DNA of 64,000 nucleotides from Mesorhizobium hawassense (lineage in GTDB: Bacteria; Pseudomonadota; Alphaproteobacteria; Rhizobiales; Rhizobiaceae): assembly GCF_003289945.1 (NCBI RefSeq), contig NZ_QMBP01000019.1, positions 1-64,000 on the forward strand, written 5' to 3'. The translations under genes and the position numbers were made by a program. Within the stretch, counting starts at the first letter, position 1; each line of letters opens with the position of its first letter. The notes beneath the pieces were generated by a model. The model was not told the origin of the DNA, searched no databases, and worked only from the letters and a program-made list of their open reading frames with translations. Below, in pieces: positions 34,201 to 43,276 of this stretch.

Positions 34201-34342
34201 CCTTCTCCCCTTGCGGGAGAAGGTGGGTCGGCGCGCAGCGCCGAGACGGATGAGGGGTATTCCAGCGGATGAGCCGCTGGCTTTCCCTGGAACACCCCTC
34301 ATCCGGCCGCTTTGCGGCCACCTTCTCCCACAGGGGAGAAGG
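34201..34342. repeat. RIME-like palindromic element C
   Basis: Arms 34201-34258 (CCTTCTCCCCTTGCGGGAGA, then GACGGATGAGGGGT) and 34292-34342 (ACCCCTCATCCGGCCGCTTT, then CCTTCTCCCACAGGGGAGAA) in opposite orientation, with a GCGGATGAGCCGC hairpin between. It lies between the dipeptidase start and the acetyltransferase stop. Confidence 0.75.
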
Positions 34343-34349
34343 AAAAACC

Positions 34350-34649
34350 TCACCGCTTCAGCACATCCGCCCATTCCGGGTGGCGGCGGAACTGGGCGTT
34401 GGCAAAGGGGCAGAGCGGGATGATCTTCTTGCCGGCGGCTCGCGCATCCTCGACCGCACGGGTCACCAGCCGAAGCCCGGCGCCCTGGCCGCGAAAGACA
34501 TCCGGCACCTCGGTGTGATCGATGATGAGCTGGTGCTCGCCAATCTTGGTGAAGGTCATCTCGGCCTCGGCGCCGCCTGGTCCGCGCAGCACGTAGCGCC
34601 CCTTGGAGCCGCGATCCTCCAGCTCGATCTCTGGCAGTTGGTCAGCCAT
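34350..34649 (-). CDS. GNAT N-acetyltransferase, YjdJ-like
   Basis: A 99-residue single-domain acetyltransferase. The acetyl-CoA loop is VFRGQGAGLRLV and the C-terminal block is IPLCPFANAQFRRHPEWADV, typical of the short YjdJ-type GNAT domain. GGAGG lies 8 bases before the ATG at 34649; upstream ATGs in the frame lie inside the hydrolase gene. It is the last gene of a three-gene minus-strand operon with the mhqD-like and mhqO-like genes, separated by one base from the hydrolase stop. Substrate unknown. Confidence 0.8.
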   Translation of the reverse strand: MADQLPEIELEDRGSKGRYVLRGPGGAEAEMTFTKIGEHQLIIDHTEVPDVFRGQGAGLRLVTRAVEDARAAGKKIIPLCPFANAQFRRHPEWADVLKR

Positions 34650-34650
34650 T

Positions 34651-35280
34651 TTACTTGCCTCCTTCGGCAGCCGGCGCCAGCGCGAAAAACCGCCGCGCCG
34701 CCTCGATTTCGTTCGGCTGAACCTCATGCCCGCCGTCGTGCCATTCCACTGTGACATCGGCACCGTCGGCGCGCAAATAGGCCTCGAGCCGCGACGTCAG
34801 ATTGGGCTGGCAGATCGGATCGCGCTTGCCGGCGGTGATCAGGATGTGACGACCGGCAAGGCTGCCTTGCACTTCAGGCTCGAACGGGATCAGCGGATGC
34901 ATAAGCGCCGCGGCGTCGAACAGGCCGGGCTCGGCGAACACCACCGAAGCCAGGACGTTGGCGCCGTTGGAATAGCCGAGGCCGAACACCGCCGAAGGCT
35001 TTGCCGCCTCGACATGTGCCTTGACGAAGCCCGCCATCTTCTCGGTGGCGCGCGCCAGGTCGTCCATATCGTAGACGCCCTCGCCGGTGCGACGGAAGAA
35101 GCGGGCAGCGCCATGCTCGGACACATCGCCCCGCGGCGAAATGATCGTCGCCGACGGCACAAGCTCACGGCCGAAGCCAAGAAGCTGGTTCTCGTCGGCG
35201 CCGGTGCCGTGGAAGACGAACAGCAGAGGGCTGCCCGGCGAACCGGGCAGCATTTTGTGGATGTAAGCGTCCTTGCTCAT
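34651..35280 (-). CDS. Alpha/beta hydrolase, MhqD-like carboxylesterase
   Basis: A 209-residue serine hydrolase of the phospholipase/carboxylesterase group. Nucleophile Ser in GLGYSNGANV, acid in ITAGKRDPI and His in EWHDGGHEV; an N-terminal VFHGTGADENQL forms the oxyanion region. The pairing with the following ring-cleavage dioxygenase-like gene matches mhqD-mhqO operons that respond to quinone stress in Bacillus. It lies 3 bases downstream of that gene. Cytoplasmic, no signal peptide. Confidence 0.82.
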   Translation of the reverse strand: MSKDAYIHKMLPGSPGSPLLFVFHGTGADENQLLGFGRELVPSATIISPRGDVSEHGAARFFRRTGEGVYDMDDLARATEKMAGFVKAHVEAAKPSAVFGLGYSNGANVLASVVFAEPGLFDAAALMHPLIPFEPEVQGSLAGRHILITAGKRDPICQPNLTSRLEAYLRADGADVTVEWHDGGHEVQPNEIEAARRFFALAPAAEGGK

Positions 35281-35283
35281 GGC

Positions 35284-36216
35284 TCAGTCTTCCAGCTTCT
35301 GCAGATGCTGTTCGAGATAGGGCCGCAGATGCTGATGCTGCGATGGCAGCTTCAGCGCCTCGCCCAGATGCGCGGTGTCCTCGTCACGGTCGAAACCCGG
35401 CTCGTTGGTCGACACCTCGAACAGCACGCCACCCGGCGTGCGGAAATAGATCGCCCAGAAATAATCGCGATCGATCACCGGCGTCACGCCATAGCCCGTG
35501 TCGACCAGCGCCTTGCGCACCTCCAACTGCTTCGCGCGATCCTCGACGGCGAAAGCGACGTGGTGCACCGAGCCGGCGCCGAGATTGGCAAAACCCGCGC
35601 CCGGCAGCGATTCGATGTCGACGACATCGGCGCCATTGCCGTTCTTGATCGCCAGCCGGCGAACATTGCCGGATTTGTCGACCTCCTCATAACCCATGAA
35701 CTTCAACAGCTCTTCGGTGGCGCCGCCATCCTTCAGCCTGAGCGAGACCGAGTGAAAGCCGCGGATCGCCTCGTCGCCGGGGACCCCGCCCTTGACCCAG
35801 GGCGCCCTGCTGTCGGCCTTGTCCTCGACCAGCGCGAAGCTGTCGCCGTCGGGACCGGTGAAGGTGAGCCGCTTCTCGCCAAAAGCCTCAGTGCGGGCAA
35901 CATTGCCGACGCCCTCGTCGGCAAAGCGCTTTTCCCAATAAGCGAGCGTGCCTTCCGGCACCGAAAACACCGTGGTACCGACTTCGCCGACGCCGTGCCG
36001 GCCCTTGGCGATATCGGGAAACGGGAAATAGGTCATCACTGAACCCGGCGTGCCGACCTCGTCCGCGTAGTAGAGATGGTAAACGTCCGGCGCGTCGAAA
36101 TTGACCGTCTTCTTGACGCGGCGCAGGCCGAGCTTCTTCGTGAAGAACTCATTGTTGCGGCGCGCATCGCTCGCCATCGAGGTGACGTGATGCAGGCCCT
36201 TGATCTGATTGAGCAT
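35284..36216 (-). CDS. VOC-family ring-cleaving dioxygenase, MhqO/MhqE-like
   Basis: A 310-residue protein with two vicinal-oxygen-chelate halves. His ligands are likely in GLHHVTSMASDA, GFHSVSLRL and SVHHVAFAVEDRA, with Glu in TPGGVLFEVSTNEPGF. Members degrade hydroquinone-type compounds and provide resistance to quinones. The ATG at 36216 has AAGGAGC upstream; an in-frame ATG at 36306 is not supported. First gene of the operon dioxygenase-hydrolase-acetyltransferase. A palindrome like the BetI-type operators (site 4) lies in the divergent region to the hydrolase at 36431. Confidence 0.82.
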   Translation of the reverse strand: MLNQIKGLHHVTSMASDARRNNEFFTKKLGLRRVKKTVNFDAPDVYHLYYADEVGTPGSVMTYFPFPDIAKGRHGVGEVGTTVFSVPEGTLAYWEKRFADEGVGNVARTEAFGEKRLTFTGPDGDSFALVEDKADSRAPWVKGGVPGDEAIRGFHSVSLRLKDGGATEELLKFMGYEEVDKSGNVRRLAIKNGNGADVVDIESLPGAGFANLGAGSVHHVAFAVEDRAKQLEVRKALVDTGYGVTPVIDRDYFWAIYFRTPGGVLFEVSTNEPGFDRDEDTAHLGEALKLPSQHQHLRPYLEQHLQKLED

Positions 36217-36327
36217 GATATTGCTCCTTCCTGTCCTTGGTGCGGCCCTCGCCGCTGTCCACGCCAATATGAGGATAGCCCGGCCAGCGGCAAAGCGGGC
36301 AAACACAGAATGGACTGTGTCATAAAA

Positions 36328-36343
36328 GTGAACGACTGTTCAA
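36328..36343. promoter_or_regulatory. Candidate BetI-like operator, site 4 (weaker)
   Basis: GTGAACGACTGTTCAA, with a further half-site ATGTTCAC just after. It lies between the divergent mhqO-like gene and the phosphonate monoester hydrolase-like gene. It differs from sites 1-3 at the first base, so membership in the same regulon is less sure. Confidence 0.45.
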
Positions 36344-36430
36344 AATATGTTCACCAATCCATCACCGGTGTGTCGGCTTGCAACGCCGGTGATTTTCCGT
36401 TCCATCTGGGCGCTTCACAAGGAGACAGTC

Positions 36431-38043
<1,613 letters not shown>

Positions 38044-38106
38044 TATCTCCAACCGCCGAGTGCTCTGCCAACCCCTTTTTTCGCCTACTGCCTACTCACC
38101 ATTCCC

Positions 38107-39477
38107 TTACTTCAACATCATCCGCTGCTGGTCGCGGTTAGCGGCGTAACTGCTCTTGTCATAGGCCGTCTGCGCCTGCAGCTGCTCCTTGGTAAAGTTG
38201 GTGTAGAGGTACTTCTTGCCGTCCTTGTCGGTCATGAATTTGAGCTTGTCCATGCCGACCGCCACTTCCTTGGCGCCGATGCCGAGGAACCCGCCGACAT
38301 CGATGACGACCGCGTCCGGCTTGTTGTCGGGCGTCAGCACGACGTCGCCGATGGAACCGATTTTCTCGTCGTTGGCGCCATAGACCGTCGTGCCCTTCAG
38401 ATCATCGACCCTGATATTGCCCATAGGCATTTCCGTCAGCGTCGACTTGTCGATCGAAGCGGTCTTGGTCTGGTCGGCGGCGGCCGCGCCGCTATCGGCC
38501 GGCTTGTTTTCAGCCGTGCTCTGGGCAGGCGGTGTCGCAGGCTTGGTCTCGGCGGTCGACTTGGCCGGCTCGGCCGGCTTGGCTCCCTTGTCGGAAGTGG
38601 TGTTCGACGATGTCACCGCCGGAGTGGTCGTGGCCGGCGCATTGTTCGCGGCCGTCGTCGAGCCCGGCGCCGGATCATAGGCCTTGCGGTTGAAGTCCGG
38701 CTGCGCCTGCAACTCCTCCTTGGTGGTCTCGGCCACCAGCCAGCGATCGCCGTTCTTCTCGGCCCACTTGGCCTTGGCGAAGTCATAGGTGACGTTCTTG
38801 GTGCCCATACCGAGGAACCCGCCGACGCCGATCACCAGCGAATCCGCCTTGCCGTCCTTGGCCAGCACGATATCCTTCACGTCGCCGATCTTCTGCGCAT
38901 CGTCAGCAGTGCCGTTATAGACCGACTCGCCCATGATGTTGGTGGCGAGGTTACCCTCCGCCTTCTTCACCGGCTCGGCCGGCTGTGCGGCGGCCTGCTT
39001 CTGCGTTCCCGTGGTATCGGTTGCCGCGGGCTGCGTGGCGTCGGTGGACTGTGCCGGCGCGGGATCATATGGCTTGCGGTCGAATGCCGCCTGGGCGTTC
39101 AATTCGTCCTTGCTGGTCTTGGCCACCAGCCAGCGGTCGCCGTTCTTCTCGGCCCATTCCAGCTTGCCGTAGTCGAAGGCCACGTCCTTCGTGCCGACGC
39201 CGAGGAAGCCGCCGACGCCGATGATCGCGGATTTGGCCTTGCCGCTGGAATCGAAAACGACATCGTCGACCTTGCCGATGTTCTGCGCGTCGTCGCCGGT
39301 GCCGTTATAGACGAATTCACCAATGATGTTGCTCATCAGGGCGCCATCGGAACGCGGAACCGGAGCCGTGTTTTCGACGGCGGGAGCCTGCGCCGGAGCC
39401 GGCGTTGTCGTCTGCGCAAAAGCGCCGGTGGCAAGCAGCGTTGCAAGCGCGGTTGTTGCAAAAAGGGTGCGGATCAT
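38107..39477 (-). CDS. Secreted protein with three PRC-barrel domains
   Basis: A 456-residue protein with a signal peptide (TLFATTALATLLATGAFA) followed by three similar PRC-barrel units near 45-130, 175-265 and 350-435. Each has a GxxVYN/GA segment, DVV/DIV and GVGGFLGVG-like strands; Ala/Pro/Thr/Lys-rich linkers separate them. PRC barrels commonly bind RNA or other proteins in the cytoplasm; this one should be periplasmic. An EcfG-type promoter (39570-39594) is upstream, so it is likely induced in the general stress response. Function unknown. Single gene. Confidence 0.82.
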   Translation of the reverse strand: MIRTLFATTALATLLATGAFAQTTTPAPAQAPAVENTAPVPRSDGALMSNIIGEFVYNGTGDDAQNIGKVDDVVFDSSGKAKSAIIGVGGFLGVGTKDVAFDYGKLEWAEKNGDRWLVAKTSKDELNAQAAFDRKPYDPAPAQSTDATQPAATDTTGTQKQAAAQPAEPVKKAEGNLATNIMGESVYNGTADDAQKIGDVKDIVLAKDGKADSLVIGVGGFLGMGTKNVTYDFAKAKWAEKNGDRWLVAETTKEELQAQPDFNRKAYDPAPGSTTAANNAPATTTPAVTSSNTTSDKGAKPAEPAKSTAETKPATPPAQSTAENKPADSGAAAADQTKTASIDKSTLTEMPMGNIRVDDLKGTTVYGANDEKIGSIGDVVLTPDNKPDAVVIDVGGFLGIGAKEVAVGMDKLKFMTDKDGKKYLYTNFTKEQLQAQTAYDKSSYAANRDQQRMMLK

Positions 39478-39569
39478 GATGGTCTCTCCTCGTGCCTTAT
39501 GTCGTGCATGCGGCTTCTCCGGCGACCTGATAAGCGGCGGGCCGGCAGCGGCATTGTCGACAGGTTCAC

Positions 39570-39594
39570 AACGTTGTGACCCGAGCGTTGTTCC
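39570..39594 (-). promoter_or_regulatory. EcfG-type promoter of PRC-barrel gene
   Basis: On the minus strand GGAAC, 16 bases, CGTT, about 90 bases upstream of the ATG at 39477. It overlaps the perfect palindrome TCACAACGTTGTGA at 39566-39579. Confidence 0.75.
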
Positions 39595-39718
39595 AAATGG
39601 CGAGCGTCCCGGGTGCCCGGACTTTCGACCTCCGGTGGAACCTTCGCGCCCGTCTCTTCGTTCAGCCGGCGGCTGATGGGTCTTTCAGCCCAGACTTGAT
39701 GACAAGACGGAGCGGGGC

Positions 39719-40639
39719 ATGCGGTTTGCTGCAGTGCTGAACCAGGATGGCGGCACCTTGCGCACCATCGACATCGAAGCGTTTTCCGAGCAGTTGCGTC
39801 AGATACTCGAAGCGGCGGGGCATTCGGTGGCGATCGATATCGTTGCCGGCCGCGACATCGCCGCGGCACTGGAAAAGGCCATCGCCAGGCGCAACGTCGA
39901 CGTTATTCTCGCCGGCGGCGGCGATGGCACGATTTCCACCGCGGCGTCCCTCCTCATGAACAAGAAGAAGGCTCTGGCGATTCTCCCCGCCGGCACGATG
40001 AACCTCTTTGCGCGCGGCCTAGGCATTCCGCAGACACTGGACGCTGCCTTGAAGGCCTTCGCCGAGGGCGAGGTGATCGCCGTCGACATAGCGAGCGCCA
40101 ACGGGCAACCTTTCGTGCACCAGTTCTCCGTCGGGATGCACGCCAAGATGGTCCAGTTGCGCGAGAAAATGGATTTCGGCTCACGCCTTGGAAAGATGCG
40201 AGCCTCCGTGCGCGCCGCGTGGGCGGCGATCAAGAACCCGCCGGCGCTTAAAGTGAGCCTCAGCGTCGGCAAGGCGGAGATCGTAACCCGCACGACCGGC
40301 ATTGGCATCTCCAACAATCTGTTCGGCGAAGGCCACTTGCCTTATGCCGACAATCCGGCCGGCGGTGTGCTCGGCATCTATGTCAGCGTCGCACGCCGGC
40401 GTCATCACCTGGCAAAGCTGCTGCTCGACATGCTGCGCGGCCGGTTGCGCCAGAGCGCGCATGTCGAAGTGCATCAAGCTGGCAAGGCCGTGCTGAAGAT
40501 CCGCTCGCCCGCCAGGAAGTTCAGCGCGGTCCTGGATGGCGAATTGATCAGGCTGGAGCGCGAAACAACGATCGAAATCCACCCCGGCGCACTGAAAGTG
40601 CTCGTTCCGGCGAGCAATGCGCAGGCAAAGGCGGCGTGA
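39719..40639 (+). CDS. Diacylglycerol kinase family lipid kinase
   Basis: A 306-residue kinase of the DAGK catalytic/YegS group, phosphorylating a lipid such as diacylglycerol or sphingosine. The signature GGGDGT is in ILAGGGDGTISTAASLL (about 65-80), followed by ILPAGTMNLFARGLG and, in the C-terminal domain, GISNNLFGEGHLPYADNP and AVLDGELI. Start ATG at 39719. It is convergent with the small membrane protein gene, 8 bases between stops. No EcfG-type promoter was found on this strand. Substrate unknown. Confidence 0.85.
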   Translation: MRFAAVLNQDGGTLRTIDIEAFSEQLRQILEAAGHSVAIDIVAGRDIAAALEKAIARRNVDVILAGGGDGTISTAASLLMNKKKALAILPAGTMNLFARGLGIPQTLDAALKAFAEGEVIAVDIASANGQPFVHQFSVGMHAKMVQLREKMDFGSRLGKMRASVRAAWAAIKNPPALKVSLSVGKAEIVTRTTGIGISNNLFGEGHLPYADNPAGGVLGIYVSVARRRHHLAKLLLDMLRGRLRQSAHVEVHQAGKAVLKIRSPARKFSAVLDGELIRLERETTIEIHPGALKVLVPASNAQAKAA

Positions 40640-40647
40640 TCGAAGGA

Positions 40648-40863
40648 TCAGCCGCCCTGGCCGGATTTCTGCGCCGCCGCAGGCGCTTCCGGCACGCTCT
40701 GCTGCGTCGTCGGCGACTTGATCAACTCCCCGTAAATTTCGACCGCTCCCCATGCGATGAAGGCGAGCAACAGCCCGGCGATGAGTATCCTGAGCGCATG
40801 CCAGCCCCAATGTCCCTGGCGCGCTTTGTCTCCGGGTATGATCTTGGTCAACTTGGCCTCCAT
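40648..40863 (-). CDS. Small single-helix membrane protein, stress-regulated
   Basis: A 71-residue protein with a basic N-terminus, one membrane helix (HALRILIAGLLLAFIAWGAVEIY) and a Pro/Ala/Gln-rich tail. An EcfG-type promoter (40910-40934) lies about 47 bases before the ATG, which supports it as a real stress gene. No family recognised. Confidence 0.7.
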   Translation of the reverse strand: MEAKLTKIIPGDKARQGHWGWHALRILIAGLLLAFIAWGAVEIYGELIKSPTTQQSVPEAPAAAQKSGQGG

Positions 40864-40909
40864 GCTGCGCGGGGGGCGGCGGGCGCTTCAAGCGCGGATA
40901 CGTTCGGGT

Positions 40910-40934
40910 AACGGGTCCTTTGCACGAAGGTTCC
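40910..40934 (-). promoter_or_regulatory. EcfG-type promoter of small membrane protein gene
   Basis: Minus-strand GGAAC at 40930-40934, 16 bases, CGTT at 40910-40913, followed 47 bases later by the ATG at 40863. Confidence 0.75.
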
Positions 40935-41031
40935 GCGACCCGGCCGCGACGCCTCTCTTGAGACGAACGAAGGCGGAGCATGACTTTTGGGAGCGGTGGC
41001 GACAGTCAGCCGTCAGAGTAGACCCTTTGGA

Positions 41032-41064
41032 GCGGTTCGTCGTTTCCGAGAAACGCTGAACCGC
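41032..41064 (-). terminator. Hairpin after holin-like gene
   Basis: GCGGTTC (41032-41038) pairs with GAACCGC (41058-41064), and CGTTTC pairs with GAAACG inside. It starts 1 base after the stop of the 41066 gene. No U-tract follows, so it may protect the mRNA end rather than terminate. Confidence 0.5.
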
Positions 41065-41065
41065 C

Positions 41066-41530
41066 CTAAGGCATGTCTTCCGGATCCGTCTTCCGCGGCT
41101 TGGGTTTGGCGTTCTCGCGATAAATGGCGTAGGCGACGACGGCCAAAGCGGGCGCGACAATGGCCCCCAGCCCGCCTTTGCTCTTGGCAAGGGCCGGAAG
41201 CAGGGCAAGTGCCGCGGTAATGCCCACCGCCGTCATGTCGGCCTGGCGCCGCCTCGCGCGCCGCCTGCTGCGCATGCTGGTCGTCAGCTTGTGAACGACG
41301 AGGATGAGCCCGGCGATCACCAGGAACCCGATGCCGAAGCCTAGGCTGGTCGCCAGCGGTCCGTAGCGCGCCGCCAGCCAGACATAGGCTGCGCCGATGA
41401 GGAAGCCGACGCCGCACAAGGCAAAAATGGCGGCAAGCCCGTAGAGGATTGCCGTCATCCGCGCTCTTTGCAGAGCGGCCATCGCCTCGCCCGAGGCAAG
41501 GGCAGAGATCAGCGAGACAAGCGTCCCCAT
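41066..41530 (-). CDS. Phage holin family/DUF1469-like membrane protein
   Basis: A 154-residue protein with a short amphipathic N-terminus, two close membrane helices (about 28-50 and 62-83), a very basic cluster (SMRSRRRARRRQ) and another hydrophobic region near 105-137. This is the layout of the Phage_holin_3_6/YqjE-like family, which in bacteria is often next to a DUF883 (YqjD/ElaB) gene, as here. It probably acts in the envelope; no phage genes are near. It lies 6 bases after the DUF883 gene and shares its EcfG promoter. Confidence 0.75.
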   Translation of the reverse strand: MGTLVSLISALASGEAMAALQRARMTAILYGLAAIFALCGVGFLIGAAYVWLAARYGPLATSLGFGIGFLVIAGLILVVHKLTTSMRSRRRARRRQADMTAVGITAALALLPALAKSKGGLGAIVAPALAVVAYAIYRENAKPKPRKTDPEDMP

Positions 41531-41536
41531 CTGCGG

Positions 41537-41863
41537 CTAGCGGCGGGACAGGAGGGCGAAGAGGAAGCCGACGCCAGCCGCGATCGCCAGCGACGTCACC
41601 GGCTTCTCGCGCACTTTTGCTATCAGCTGCGCTTCCATGTCCTCGGCACTTCCCCGCATGCTGTCGAACGCGGCTTCGCCCTGCGCGCGCAGTTGTTCGA
41701 CGCCGTCCGCGGCGGCGCGACGGGCCGCGCCATAGCCATGCTGGCCGGTCTTGGCGAGCTGCTCGGTGAGTTTCTGGATATCCGCTTTCAATTGCTCGAT
41801 ATCGGCCTCGAGGTCGGCGGTGGTGGCTTGATCTGCTGCTGATTTGCCCGCGGCGGTTGCCAT
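41537..41863 (-). CDS. DUF883 (YqjD/ElaB-like) protein
   Basis: A 108-residue protein: an N-terminal coiled-coil (ADLEADIEQLKADIQKLTEQ, then ARRAAADGVEQLRAQGEAAF) and a C-terminal membrane anchor PVTSLAIAAGVGFLFALLSRR. In E. coli such proteins are tail-anchored and associate with ribosomes in stationary phase. The EcfG-type promoter at 41894-41918 is about 30 bases upstream, which fits stress induction. First gene of a two-gene operon with the holin-like gene. Confidence 0.82.
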   Translation of the reverse strand: MATAAGKSAADQATTADLEADIEQLKADIQKLTEQLAKTGQHGYGAARRAAADGVEQLRAQGEAAFDSMRGSAEDMEAQLIAKVREKPVTSLAIAAGVGFLFALLSRR

Positions 41864-41893
41864 TCTCTAACTCCTTGCGTTTGCATGGATTTC

Positions 41894-41918
41894 AACGTCG
41901 ATTCTGCGCCAAGGTTCC
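41894..41918 (-). promoter_or_regulatory. EcfG-type promoter of DUF883/holin operon
   Basis: Minus-strand GGAAC at 41914-41918, 16 bases, CGTT at 41894-41897; the ATG is at 41863. Confidence 0.78.
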
Positions 41919-41940
41919 AAGCTTAGCGGTTCTGACCGCC

Positions 41941-42702
41941 CTAGATAAGCGGTCGGCGTTCTTCGCCGAGCCCCTCCCAGCGGGCGAGCTTCTTCAGCCC
42001 ATCATAATCGATCACTTCGCAGCCGCCGTCTCGCCACATCACGAGCTTGCGGTCCATCAGCTTGCGGATCGTCTTGTTGGTGTGAACCAGCGACAGGCCG
42101 AGCGTGTCGGCGATGTGCTGTTGCGTGATCGGGATTCGCACCGGCGTCTTGCCATTGAGGCCGACGCCGCGGGCCCGGCTGGCGATGAAGGCGATGAGAT
42201 AGGCGGCACGTTCGAGGGCGGTGCGGCGGCCAATGCTGAGCAGGTTCTCGTCCAGCATCCGTTCCTCGCGCGACGCGATCCAGGTGATGTCGTAGGCAAG
42301 GCCGGGATAATTGCGGTAGAGTTCATGCAACTGCTCGCGTTCGAAGACGCAAAGCAGCATCGGCGACAGGGCTTCGACGGAATGCTGCATCTCGCCCATC
42401 AGGCTGCCTTGCAGGCCGATGAGGTCGCCAGGCATGGAATAATTGAGGATCTGCCGTCGTCCGTCAGGCAAAAGCTTGTAACGGAACGCCCAGCCGGACA
42501 GCACGGTATAGAGATGTGCGCTATGGCTGCCTTCGACCAGGACCGTCGCCCCCTTGTCGACGGCGAGCTCACCGCGCTTGAAGGTGCTGATGAATGACAA
42601 TTCCTGCTTGTCGAATTCGCGAAAAGCGGGCAACGGGCGCAGCGGACACTTTTCGCAAGGGTATTGACGACTGGCAATCGAACGTGCGCTTTGGCTGGAC
42701 AT
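41941..42702 (-). CDS. Crp/Fnr family transcriptional regulator
   Basis: A 253-residue regulator. The N-terminus has CEKCPLRPLPAFREF, the cyclic-nucleotide-binding-like barrel runs from about 30 to 150 (LVEGSHSAHLYTVLSGWAFR; NYSMPGDLIGLQGSLM), and the C-terminal HTH is QQHIADTLGLSLVHTNKTIRKL. The N-terminal cysteines could hold a cluster or respond to redox but do not match classical FNR spacing. An EcfG-type promoter lies upstream, so it may carry the stress response to further genes. Divergent from a single-domain response regulator. Confidence 0.82.
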   Translation of the reverse strand: MSSQSARSIASRQYPCEKCPLRPLPAFREFDKQELSFISTFKRGELAVDKGATVLVEGSHSAHLYTVLSGWAFRYKLLPDGRRQILNYSMPGDLIGLQGSLMGEMQHSVEALSPMLLCVFEREQLHELYRNYPGLAYDITWIASREERMLDENLLSIGRRTALERAAYLIAFIASRARGVGLNGKTPVRIPITQQHIADTLGLSLVHTNKTIRKLMDRKLVMWRDGGCEVIDYDGLKKLARWEGLGEERRPLI

Positions 42703-42744
42703 TTCGACCCCTCTTCGAAATCCCTGCCCTCATGGGCGCATGGA

Positions 42745-42769
42745 AACGTTTGACACCGGCAGGGGTTCC
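42745..42769 (-). promoter_or_regulatory. EcfG-type promoter of Crp/Fnr regulator
   Basis: Minus-strand GGAAC at 42765-42769, 16 bases, CGTT at 42745-42748; the ATG at 42702 is 43 bases downstream. Confidence 0.75.
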
Positions 42770-42857
42770 GCGAGGCATGAAAGGCCCATGTCTTTTTTAA
42801 ATGACATGGCGGCGGATTCGCTGCATGAGTGCCGCCCTGCCGAGGAGACACTGATAG

Positions 42858-43238
42858 GTGCCAGCATTGCTTGACGGACTGCGTATCCTCGTCCTTGAAG
42901 ACGAGTTCCTGATCGCGATGGATGTCGAGCAGCTTTGCCGCGACCACGGCGCCGCGGACGTGACGATCGCGCGCGAACTCACGGAGGTGGACGGACAGGC
43001 GCTGCCGTCACACTTCGACGCCGCGGTGGTCGACCTGATGCTTGGCGGCGTTTCGACGCTTGGTTTCGCCGCGCGGCTTCGCAGCGAGGGCGTGCCGTTC
43101 GTGTTCGCCTCCGGCTATTCGGATTCGGACGAAATCAGGGGCGCGTTCCCGGACGTCCGGCTGGTGACCAAGCCTTATTCGGGCGACGACCTGATCGAAG
43201 CCGTGGCCATCGCCTGCGGCCGCGCCAACGCGGCCTGA
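42858..43238 (+). CDS. Single-domain response regulator
   Basis: A 126-residue receiver without output domain: acidic residues in LVLEDEFLIAMD, phospho-Asp in AAVVDLMLGG, Ser/Thr in FASGYSDSDE and Lys in LVTKPYSGDDL. The start is GTG at 42858 with GAGGAGAC upstream. Next to ecfG/nepR/phyR and HWE kinases, it resembles the single-domain regulators that take phosphate from HWE kinases or compete with PhyR. This role is inferred from position. Confidence 0.8.
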   Translation: MPALLDGLRILVLEDEFLIAMDVEQLCRDHGAADVTIARELTEVDGQALPSHFDAAVVDLMLGGVSTLGFAARLRSEGVPFVFASGYSDSDEIRGAFPDVRLVTKPYSGDDLIEAVAIACGRANAA

Positions 43239-43276
43239 CAGGCCATAACTCTAAGTAGACACCTCGCTGGTTCGGC

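Noticed and set aside
36380..36405. GGAAC...CGTT on the minus strand near the mhqO-like gene as an EcfG promoter
   Set aside because: The spacer is only 13 bases and the site is nearly 200 bases from the start codon.
41066..41530. Holin-like protein as evidence of a prophage
   Set aside because: No phage structural, lysin or integrase genes nearby; the gene pairs with DUF883 and has a stress promoter, a common chromosomal arrangement.
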